A DNA stretch of 5,081 nt from Desulfobacterales bacterium. GTDB lineage: Bacteria > Desulfobacterota > Desulfobacteria > Desulfobacterales > 4be13. Made by a program: the position numbers and the translations under genes. Shown here in pieces: positions 1 to 4,928 of this stretch. Under the pieces are notes generated by a model. It was not told where the DNA came from and searched no databases. It saw only the letters and a list, made by a program, of their open reading frames with translations. The stretch covers positions 10,615-15,695 of the forward strand of contig JAOZLU010000082.1 in assembly GCA_029934695.1 (NCBI GenBank), given 5' to 3'. The stretch's first letter is position 1. Every line of letters begins with the position of its first letter.

Positions 1-51
1 AGGAAAATGTCCGGCAAAGGAAAATGTCCGGCAAAGGAAAATGTCCGGCAA
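1..51. repeat. 17-bp tandem repeat, three perfect copies
   Basis: Unit AGGAAAATGTCCGGCAA occurs at 1-17, 18-34 and 35-51 without a mismatch, and a partial fourth copy begins at 52 (AGGA). The array may continue to the left of the window. TGTCCGG cores recur every 17 bp. Short, closely spaced, TGT-led direct repeats are typical of the termini of some insertion sequences (IS21-type ends carry multiple terminal repeats), so this may be an IS end or remnant, but no transposase is in view. It could equally be a simple minisatellite or a set of binding sites in front of kdsB. The repeat is directly seen; its function is not known. Confidence 0.9.
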
Positions 52-57
52 AGGATG

Positions 58-107
58 AATGATAAATAAATAAATAAATAACAAATAACAAATAAATGAT
101 AAATGAC
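58..107. repeat. AT-rich tetramer/heptamer repeat spanning the kdsB start
   Basis: TAAA is repeated from 63 to 81, followed by degenerate heptamers of the AAATAAC / AAATGAT / AAATGAC type up to 107. The ten-base string AATGATAAAT occurs at 58-67 and again at 95-104, and the second copy contains the kdsB start codon. The tract has stops in several frames, including TAA at 93-95 directly before the kdsB ATG, so it is not coding upstream of that ATG. Such a tract is prone to replication slippage. It may also serve as an AT-rich upstream element, but I see no convincing -35/-10 pair. Confidence 0.75.
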
Positions 108-851
108 AAATTCCCCAAATGCTACGGTGTCATTCCGGCGCGTTACAGATCCCATCGTTTTTCGGGCAAGCCGTTAGCTGAAATTCTTGGCAAGCCCATG
201 TTTCAGCATGTTTTCGAGCGGGCCAGTCAATGTCCCGAGCTGGCTCAGATTGTCCTGGCAACAGATGACAGCCGGATTTTTTCAAGCGCAGAACAAGCGA
301 ATGTTCCGGTTGTGATGACGCGGGATGACCATCTGAGCGGCACGGACCGGGTACTGGAGGCGGCAAGGCAGATTGAGGTGTCCCAGGATGCTGTTGTGGT
401 GAACATTCAGGGAGACGAGCCAGCGCTGGAGCCGAGCATGCTCACAGAACTCGTCCGCCCTTTTGTCTCGCCCGATGTGCAGGTGACGACCCTGGCGAGA
501 AAAATCAGCCCCAAGGAAGCTGAAAACCCGGACAGGGTCAAAGTGGTCTTCGCAACAGACGGCAAGGCCCTGTATTTCTCCCGCACTCCCATCCCTCATC
601 CTCGTGACGGACAGGAACACGAGTTTTATGTGCATATCGGTCTATATGCGTTTCGCATGAATATTCTGGAACAGTTTGTGACGCTCGGCCCAAGCCGTCT
701 TGAAATCACAGAGAGACTCGAACAGCTGCGCCTGCTTGAAAACGGAATATCAATTCATGTTGTGACGACCCATTATGAGAGCATCGGCGTGGACCGGCCC
801 GAAGACATAGAAATCGTGAGCCGGATACTTATGGAAAAACAACAGACCTGA
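96..851 (+). CDS. kdsB: 3-deoxy-manno-octulosonate cytidylyltransferase (CMP-Kdo synthetase)
   Basis: KdsB activates Kdo with CTP to give CMP-Kdo and pyrophosphate in the cytoplasm; CMP-Kdo is the donor for the first sugars added to lipid A. The 251 residues match the usual length (E. coli about 248). The nucleotide-binding N-terminus GVIPARYRSHRFSGKPL is at residues 11-27, followed by MTRDDHLSGTDR (74-85), the metal/nucleotide motif NIQGDEP (103-109), YFSRTPIPH (160-168), HIGLYAF (180-186), LEITERLEQLR (202-212) and GVDRPEDIE (231-239). All are in family order, so the gene looks intact. The family loop is normally R-L/F-P-G-K-P-L; here the Pro is Ser23. ATG at 96 is the first in-frame start after a TAA at 93-95. 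It has no clear Shine-Dalgarno sequence and lies inside an AT-rich repeat. The BPH-like protease gene follows on the same strand 58 bp downstream. Confidence 0.96.
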   Translation: MINDKFPKCYGVIPARYRSHRFSGKPLAEILGKPMFQHVFERASQCPELAQIVLATDDSRIFSSAEQANVPVVMTRDDHLSGTDRVLEAARQIEVSQDAVVVNIQGDEPALEPSMLTELVRPFVSPDVQVTTLARKISPKEAENPDRVKVVFATDGKALYFSRTPIPHPRDGQEHEFYVHIGLYAFRMNILEQFVTLGPSRLEITERLEQLRLLENGISIHVVTTHYESIGVDRPEDIEIVSRILMEKQQT

Positions 852-852
852 C

Positions 853-885
853 AGACCCCCGAGGTTTCTGAAACCTCGTAGGTCT
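853..885. repeat. Intergenic palindrome between kdsB and the BPH-like gene
   Basis: An inner stem of 8 perfect pairs (CGAGGTTT at 860-867 with AAACCTCG at 871-878, loop CTG) is extended by a second stem AGACC (853-857) with GGTCT (881-885) across a 2x2 internal loop. No T-run follows, so an intrinsic terminator is unlikely. It looks like a dispersed palindromic repeat or an mRNA processing/stability hairpin in a two-gene transcript. It ends 10 nt before the Shine-Dalgarno sequence of the next gene. Confidence 0.8.
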
Positions 886-895
886 TCACAATCAC

Positions 896-900
896 AGGAG
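896..900 (+). promoter_or_regulatory. Ribosome binding site for the BPH-like gene (decides the TTG start)
   Basis: AGGAG at 896-900 lies 9 nt before TTG at 910. This supports the TTG as the real start rather than the in-frame ATG at 943 (residue 12), which has no comparable site and would remove the predicted catalytic N-terminus. Confidence 0.8.
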
Positions 901-909
901 AAAATCACA

Positions 910-1497
910 TTGTCAACATTGGTAGTCGTGAAAAAAAACGGAATGGTGTGCATTGCAGCAGATACTGTCACCTCATTCGGACAGGAAAGGCAGCGTGCGG
1001 CATACATTACCGCCCCGGACAAGATATATAGCGTGGGCGATTCCTATATGGGTTTCGTCGGAAGTGCAGCTCACGAGATGGTGCTGGAAAGCGTTTTTTC
1101 CCAGCAGACAGACCTTCCGGAATTTCAAAACAGGCTGGAGATTTTTGAATTTTTCCGGAAACTGCATCCGCGTCTTAAAGAAGAGTATTTTTTGAATCCC
1201 AAAGATGAAGATGACGACCCGTATGAATCAACTCAGATGAATCTTTTTATAGCGAACCGTTATGGAATCTTCAGCATATTCGAACTGCGGGAAGTTTATG
1301 AATACACAAGATACTGGTCAATCGGGTCAGGCAGCAGATATGCTCTCGGAGCAATGTATGCGGCATACGACCGCACTGATTCCGCGGAAGAGATCGCACA
1401 GGTCGGCGTTGAGGCCGGGGCCGAGTTTGACGAGAGCACCGAATGCCCCATCACATCCTATTGCGTGTCGCTAGCTGAGGATGTGTCAGTCTGTTAG
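910..1497 (+). CDS. Proteasome-fold Ntn hydrolase, BPH-like (HslV relative) with Ser nucleophile
   Basis: This 195-residue protein has the layout of a proteasome beta-type/HslV subunit. After Met removal it begins STLVVVKKNGMVCIAADTVTSFG, which aligns with the HslV start TTIVSVRRNGKVVIGGD. The nucleophile position is therefore Ser (Ser2 of the ORF), and Asp18 becomes the canonical Asp17. Lys38 is the likely counterpart of Lys33. A GFVGSAA strand-turn follows at 48-54, IGSGSRYALGAMYA at 138-151 (the usual IGSG region with the conserved Ser) and AEFDEST at 171-177 (the Asp of the Asp/Ser pair). These features, plus an acidic insertion KDEDDDPYE at 98-106, fit BPH (betaproteobacteria proteasome homolog). 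BPH is an HslV-derived family forming a tetradecameric double ring with an acidic cavity, in which some members have Ser for Thr. No signal peptide is visible, so it should be cytoplasmic. No hslU or other AAA+ unfoldase is adjacent. Substrates are unknown. It may be co-transcribed with kdsB. A plain HslV or Anbu assignment fits less well, but subfamily placement needs a tree. Confidence 0.82.
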   Translation: MSTLVVVKKNGMVCIAADTVTSFGQERQRAAYITAPDKIYSVGDSYMGFVGSAAHEMVLESVFSQQTDLPEFQNRLEIFEFFRKLHPRLKEEYFLNPKDEDDDPYESTQMNLFIANRYGIFSIFELREVYEYTRYWSIGSGSRYALGAMYAAYDRTDSAEEIAQVGVEAGAEFDESTECPITSYCVSLAEDVSVC

Positions 1498-1501
1498 AGT
1501 C

Positions 1502-1547
1502 AGTTCCGCCTTTAAGCGGTCAGTGCAAACCGCCTAAAGGCGGAACT
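1502..1547. terminator. Long hairpin between convergent genes, possible bidirectional terminator
   Basis: Arms 1502-1520 and 1529-1547 pair over 19 positions with a single mismatch, around the 8-nt loop CAGTGCAA. The right arm enters the lpxK stop codon (TAG, complement of 1546-1548), and the left arm begins 4 nt after the BPH-like stop. A second inverted pair, GTCAGTT (1499-1505) and AACTGAC (1551-1557), offers a competing outer fold. There is no immediate T-run: the nearest on the plus strand is T5 at 1562-1566, and there is none on the minus strand. Classical intrinsic termination is therefore not certain. It may be a dispersed palindrome recruited as a shared 3' end. Confidence 0.6.
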
Positions 1548-2688
1548 ACGAACTGACAATCTTTTTGTTGATGAAATGAGCAAAGGCATCGGCCTCATCT
1601 CCGAAGGAAATTTTTATGCCGATAACCACAAGATCAATGGGCCAGGTGATGCGGTGAGCGATCCGCGCATAATCTTTTTCTGTTGTCACCAGAAACTCAG
1701 CATTCACCTCCTCTGCTGAACGGAAAACAGCATGGAAATCATCGTCTGAATAGTGATGATGATCTAAAAATTCCGCAGAGCCTACCACCTCAGCCCCGAG
1801 GGATTGAATCGTGTGCTGAAACTCATTATTCCTGGCAATGCCGGAAAAGGCAAAAACATTGCGCCCTTTTAAAAACGTATCATCATACAAAGCAGAACCC
1901 GGATTTTTTGGAAAAACCAGGTTTTCTGTTTCCTCCCCCCTTATTACCTTATAAATATAAGGAATATGAGAAGATCTGAAAACAGGCTGGGACAGCGGGA
2001 GATGGGAAGTGAGACGTGAGAAGCGGTCATTCGATTCCGCAACATCGGAGCGTGTCAGGATAAACCCATGGCCCCGCAACAGTGCGGAAAGCGGTTCCCT
2101 CAATGGCCCCCGGGGCAGCAGGTGGGTGTTGCCAAACGGGCGGCGGCTGTCCAAAAGGACGAGGTTGATATCCCGCGCAAGTTTAAGATGCTGAAAAGCA
2201 TCGTCAAGCACAATCACATCCGGCTTAAATTCTTTCACAGCCAGCATACCTGCCTCAAAGCGGTTCTGCCCCACGACCACAGGAATATCTTTTAAAATTT
2301 CAGCCATCATGAACGGCTCATCGCCCGCCATCTCAGGAGACATAAGCAAAGTTCGTCCGTCACTGACAACGCCTCCGGTTTTCTCCGCACGTCCCTTGTA
2401 ACCCCGGCTGATAACCGCCACCTTGTATCCGAGGTGAGTCAGCAGTTCTGCCATATAGATCGTCATGGGTGTTTTGCCAGTGCCGCCTGCTGTCAGGTTT
2501 CCCACGGATATCACTTTGCATGGAAGCTGTTTTGATCTGAAAATTCCTTTTTTATAAAAAATCTCTCTCAGTTTTACAACACCTCCATATAAAAGGGAAA
2601 AGCCAAACAGGAATGAGCCGAATGAAAAGAAGCGGCTCTTCTCTTCACTATTCACAATGGTCTCGATTTTTTGTTTTATTTTTCTCAT
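1546..2688 (-). CDS. lpxK: Tetraacyldisaccharide 4'-kinase (lipid A 4'-kinase)
   Basis: LpxK phosphorylates the 4' position of tetraacyldisaccharide-1-phosphate with ATP to give lipid IVA, at the cytoplasmic face of the inner membrane. A hydrophobic N-terminal stretch (about residues 20-38) fits the usual membrane-associating helix. The Walker A motif GNLTAGGTGKTP is at 63-74, SRGYKG at 94-99, AGDEP at 121-125, DDAFQH at 162-167, LPRGPLREP at 191-199, AFSGIA at 280-285, DHHHY at 309-313 and TTEKDYAR at 335-342. All family landmarks are present in order. At 380 residues it is longer than E. coli LpxK (about 328), and part of the extra length appears to lie between 215 and 275. The start has GGGAG 9 nt upstream (complement of 2698-2702). 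The radical SAM gene lies 89 bp upstream on the same strand, so co-transcription is plausible. The gene converges on the BPH-like gene. Confidence 0.96.
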   Translation of the reverse strand: MRKIKQKIETIVNSEEKSRFFSFGSFLFGFSLLYGGVVKLREIFYKKGIFRSKQLPCKVISVGNLTAGGTGKTPMTIYMAELLTHLGYKVAVISRGYKGRAEKTGGVVSDGRTLLMSPEMAGDEPFMMAEILKDIPVVVGQNRFEAGMLAVKEFKPDVIVLDDAFQHLKLARDINLVLLDSRRPFGNTHLLPRGPLREPLSALLRGHGFILTRSDVAESNDRFSRLTSHLPLSQPVFRSSHIPYIYKVIRGEETENLVFPKNPGSALYDDTFLKGRNVFAFSGIARNNEFQHTIQSLGAEVVGSAEFLDHHHYSDDDFHAVFRSAEEVNAEFLVTTEKDYARIAHRITWPIDLVVIGIKISFGDEADAFAHFINKKIVSS

Positions 2689-2697
2689 AGCAAATCT

Positions 2698-2702
2698 CTC
2701 CC
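2698..2702 (-). promoter_or_regulatory. lpxK ribosome binding site at the edge of a REP-like repeat
   Basis: On the minus strand GGGAG ends 9 nt before the lpxK ATG. Its three G residues (2700-2702) are the terminal bases of the palindromic repeat arm at 2700-2715, so the repeat supplies part of the ribosome binding site and could hide it in a hairpin. Confidence 0.6.
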
Positions 2703-2760
2703 TTCGGCAAGCTCAGGGGCCGGCCCGAAGGTCCCTGCCGAAGGTGAGCCTGCCGAAGGG
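2700..2760. repeat. REP-like imperfect palindrome between the radical SAM gene and lpxK
   Basis: The arms CCCTTCGGCAAGCTCA (2700-2715) and TGAGCCTGCCGAAGGG (2745-2760) are inverted copies with one mismatch. Between them lie the perfect palindrome GGGCCGGCCC (2717-2726) and CCTGCCGAAGG (2734-2744), a further copy of part of the right arm (2749-2759). This pattern of one CTTCGGCA-type unit in both orientations is typical of REP/BIME-like dispersed elements. It fills most of the 89-bp gap and would form a stable hairpin in a shared transcript, where it could affect mRNA stability or partial termination. Confidence 0.8.
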
Positions 2761-2777
2761 CCACACGAAATACAGGA

Positions 2778-4538
2778 TTACGGTTTTGAAAGCGCAGGAG
2801 ATGCTTTGCCGGGAATCCATAGAACTTCCGGGGTATTCGGAGTGACAGCCGCAGTTGAACCGGCATTTTCCAAGGCAAGGGCGGCTGCATTTTTCTCGTA
2901 AACGGATCCGGGTTCATAAGTCCATCCGTTTGCCAGGCGTTTATCTTCTCTCCTCAGAAGGGCATATATATACCTTCCGATCAGAGGGGTCATGGCTCTT
3001 GTCTTCCAACCGAATTCTTTATAAATATCCTGAAGAAGGACATCCAGTTTTTCCGTGATGCGCTCATCTCCCCGGTACCATTTTCGCATGGCCCAGACAG
3101 CACCTGCATAAGTTGACCGGAGCGGATTGACTTCCCATTTGAATCGTTCCCGGATACGCGACTCTGAATGATTTTTATGCCGTTGCCAGCCGGACAGCAT
3201 TGTTCGGATCAGCCGGGCAAGGCTGGGACCGTTGATCTCAAAATCCCGCTGAAAGGCGTTAAGAAGAAACTGTTCTTCCTGGCTGTCGTGAATGTGTTTA
3301 TGATGGAAATTAAAGCGATACTGACCGTGGCTGTCTGCCACGGGAAATTCTGACTCTGGGAGAAGTGTCCCTTCCTCTCGGTGTTTCTGATGCAGAGGAG
3401 TGCCTGGATTCGGGGTGTAGAGCATGAACTGATGAAAATCGGTATTGTGACTGACCGCATAATCAATGACCTGATCCATATTTTCAGGGGTATGGTTTTC
3501 CAGCCCGATAATGGATGATCCCAGCACCCGGATTCCGTGAGATTGAAGGCTCGCCACCAATGACTGAGTATCAACATCTTTAAGTTTCTGGTACTGGCTG
3601 CTCTCGCCTTCCATGCCCATCCATACCCAGGCGATTCCCAGACTCACGAGCTGTTCAACGCTGTAAGACCGCAAAACCCGGGCTGAACTGAAAACCATCA
3701 ATGCCCAGCTTTTATTATGTTCTTCCATCAGTTCAAGCAGTCTCAGCGCTCTTTTCCGATGTAAAAGAAAATTTTCATCCAAGACAAAGAAAGAGCGGAC
3801 TTTGAGTTTTTCTTCCAACTCACGCATGACATCAAAGAGTTCGTCGCCTGTTTCAAAGAAGTTGACAAAGTTGCCTTTGCCGCCAAACAGGGCCGAGGTG
3901 GAACAAAAATTGCAGCCCACGGGGCAACCCACCGAAGGAACCAGAATGGCTGCTGTATTTCCGTCCCCGGACGTGTCCGGAATGGAATACCCCACGATTC
4001 GGCCCCCAAACGCGGAATACGCCATGGGATGTTTTATCGGAGCGTCTTCGTTCTGTCCGATAAATTTCCGGAACCATCGGATGCCGTCGCCTTTGACAAT
4101 ATGATCAGCGTCAATGATTTCGTGAATATCCTCTTTGTTTGCGACATGTCCGCCGACAACAATGGTTGCATTGGGCTGATATTGACGAACAATCTCACAC
4201 ATTTTTTTTACTTTGCCCACATTGGGAATGATCGAACTGATTCCCACAATATTGTATGAATGATTCTGAATTTCACTGACAAAACGGTCTAAAGAGGGAA
4301 AATCCAAAAGTGTGCAGGGTGAGTCAATGTTGGATTGAATCAGCAGCAGTCCGAAGGAACGGTGAAACATCCTAAGAGAAAAAGCCCCCTGAACGCGTGT
4401 GACCTGGTTTTGATAAAGTTCCATGGGATTAATTTTCCGGCTTCCGTATTCATCGTCCTGGGCATAAGGCCCGAAGACTCCGGACAGCAAAACTTTTGCC
4501 TGGGTTCTGAGGGGGTGAACATGAGGCATTGCGTTCAT
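2778..4538 (-). CDS. B12-binding-domain radical SAM protein of unknown substrate
   Basis: This 586-residue protein has the layout of cobalamin-type radical SAM enzymes. The N-terminal part (about 60-165) resembles a B12-binding Rossmann domain, with NIVGISSIIPNVGKV (96-110) and ATIVVGGHVANKEDI (124-138). It lacks the DxHxxG motif of base-off/His-on binders. The radical SAM core (about 195-400) has the 4Fe-4S motif C205-x3-C209-x2-C212 followed by STSALFGGKG, and GMEGE at 308-312 fits the SAM-contacting region. About 180 C-terminal residues, rich in basic and aromatic residues around 440-530, match no domain I recognise. No signal peptide or clear membrane span is visible. Its ATG has an excellent Shine-Dalgarno sequence. 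It lies upstream of lpxK in the same direction, so a lipid or envelope modification is conceivable, but this is context only. Relatives methylate or couple unactivated carbons; the reaction here cannot be named. Confidence 0.88.
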   Translation of the reverse strand: MNAMPHVHPLRTQAKVLLSGVFGPYAQDDEYGSRKINPMELYQNQVTRVQGAFSLRMFHRSFGLLLIQSNIDSPCTLLDFPSLDRFVSEIQNHSYNIVGISSIIPNVGKVKKMCEIVRQYQPNATIVVGGHVANKEDIHEIIDADHIVKGDGIRWFRKFIGQNEDAPIKHPMAYSAFGGRIVGYSIPDTSGDGNTAAILVPSVGCPVGCNFCSTSALFGGKGNFVNFFETGDELFDVMRELEEKLKVRSFFVLDENFLLHRKRALRLLELMEEHNKSWALMVFSSARVLRSYSVEQLVSLGIAWVWMGMEGESSQYQKLKDVDTQSLVASLQSHGIRVLGSSIIGLENHTPENMDQVIDYAVSHNTDFHQFMLYTPNPGTPLHQKHREEGTLLPESEFPVADSHGQYRFNFHHKHIHDSQEEQFLLNAFQRDFEINGPSLARLIRTMLSGWQRHKNHSESRIRERFKWEVNPLRSTYAGAVWAMRKWYRGDERITEKLDVLLQDIYKEFGWKTRAMTPLIGRYIYALLRREDKRLANGWTYEPGSVYEKNAAALALENAGSTAAVTPNTPEVLWIPGKASPALSKP

Positions 4539-4545
4539 AATATTT

Positions 4546-4552
4546 CCTCCTT
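4546..4552 (-). promoter_or_regulatory. Strong ribosome binding site of the radical SAM gene
   Basis: On the minus strand AAGGAGG lies 7 nt before the ATG at 4538. This near-consensus site fixes the start over the second in-frame ATG at residue 4. Confidence 0.85.
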
Positions 4553-4618
4553 ATTCTGATAATGATTACCCGACATAAGTTCTCACAACTTGCTGAAATT
4601 CCCCGGGTCTGCGGTTCC

Positions 4619-4636
4619 TGCTGAATAATTTCAGCA
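4619..4636. promoter_or_regulatory. Small hairpin in the leader of the radical SAM gene
   Basis: TGCTGAA (4619-4625) and TTCAGCA (4630-4636) form a perfect 7-bp inverted repeat around TAAT, about 80 bp upstream of the radical SAM start. A further TGCTGAA at 4591-4597 could pair alternatively with the same right arm. It may be an operator or a leader RNA fold. I see no convincing -35/-10 pair and no recognisable riboswitch core in the 139 bp between the start codon and 4677. Confidence 0.4.
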
Positions 4637-4677
4637 TGTTGCGGTTGCTTTCAATTTTTCACTGTCGAGAAGATTAA

Positions 4678-4911
4678 ATGAAGTATGAAAATCATTTTAA
4701 AGGAGAAAATTTAAATGGCAAGGCTGTTTTCCTGTTTTACAAAAATTTTACAAATCAGGATGTTGGGAAAGAATATACGACTTGCAAAGCAGGCTTTGCA
4801 TTCCGGACAATTTTTTTGTTAAAAGCTATAGCAGATTTTTTTATGATTGCCTATTGCCTTAAACAAGAAAATAATATAAAGTCTGATTATAACGCTTTTA
4901 GGGATGCCTGA
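4678..4911 (+). CDS. Possible small protein, 77 residues, unrecognised
   Basis: This open frame starts at ATG 4678 with only a weak purine-rich site (GAGAAG, 5 nt upstream). It encodes a lysine- and asparagine-rich N-terminal half, a hydrophobic stretch at about residues 41-61 that could span a membrane, and a polar tail. The DNA is visibly more AT-rich than the flanking genes, with runs such as T7 at 4811-4817. I do not recognise the sequence. It overlaps a second small frame (4715-4822) that has a better ribosome binding site, so at most one is likely to be real. It could also be chance coding in a transferred or degenerating AT-rich segment. Confidence 0.25.
   Translation: MKYENHFKGENLNGKAVFLFYKNFTNQDVGKEYTTCKAGFAFRTIFLLKAIADFFMIAYCLKQENNIKSDYNAFRDA
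4715..4822 (+). CDS. Possible 35-residue cationic peptide with a strong ribosome binding site
   Basis: ATG at 4715 is preceded by AAAGGAG (4699-4705 region) about 10 nt upstream, the best plus-strand ribosome binding site in this part of the window. The frame runs 35 codons to TAA at 4820-4822, beginning MARLFSCFTKILQIR. It has six Lys/Arg (R3, K10, R15, K19, R22, K25), no Asp or Glu, and Cys at 7 and 35. It could be a small membrane-active or nucleic-acid-binding peptide, a leader peptide, or a fragment of a longer lost gene. I do not recognise it. It overlaps the 77-residue frame in another reading frame. Confidence 0.25.
   Translation: MARLFSCFTKILQIRMLGKNIRLAKQALHSGQFFC
4783..4800. repeat. 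Perfect palindrome inside the AT-rich segment
   Basis: TGCAAAGC (4783-4790) and GCTTTGCA (4793-4800) are perfect inverted 8-mers around AG. T7 follows at 4811-4817, ten bases further on, which is too far for a standard intrinsic terminator. It lies within both small reading frames and may be a transcript hairpin or a protein-binding site. Confidence 0.5.
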
Positions 4912-4928
4912 AATCAGCCCCTGCGTCG

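Noticed and set aside
1..51. CRISPR array
   Set aside because: The 17-bp units are directly adjacent with no unique spacers, so this is a tandem repeat rather than a repeat-spacer array.
7..69. A 20-codon frame running through the 17-bp repeats (ATG at 7 to TAA at 67-69)
   Set aside because: It arises from the repeat period and has no properly spaced ribosome binding site. Its sequence changes frame with each unit, as expected of noncoding repeats.
55..73. Two tiny upstream frames (starts at 55 and 59) before kdsB
   Set aside because: Each is only four codons long and a by-product of the duplicated AATGATAAAT string; no evidence of translation.
910..1497. Assignment as plain hslV
   Set aside because: Ser replaces Thr at the nucleophile position, the protein is longer than HslV with an acidic insertion, and no hslU is adjacent.
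2648..2917. An 89-codon minus-strand frame bridging the radical SAM end and the lpxK start
   Set aside because: It is out of frame with both genes, crosses the REP-like palindrome and has low-complexity composition; it is a shadow frame.
3209..4077. Several 60-120 codon frames inside the radical SAM gene on both strands
   Set aside because: They lie within a clearly coding gene with intact motifs, have no ribosome binding sites of note and show no recognisable domains.
4783..4817. Intrinsic terminator (palindrome plus T-run)
   Set aside because: Ten bases separate the stem from the T-run, which is too far for a standard intrinsic terminator.
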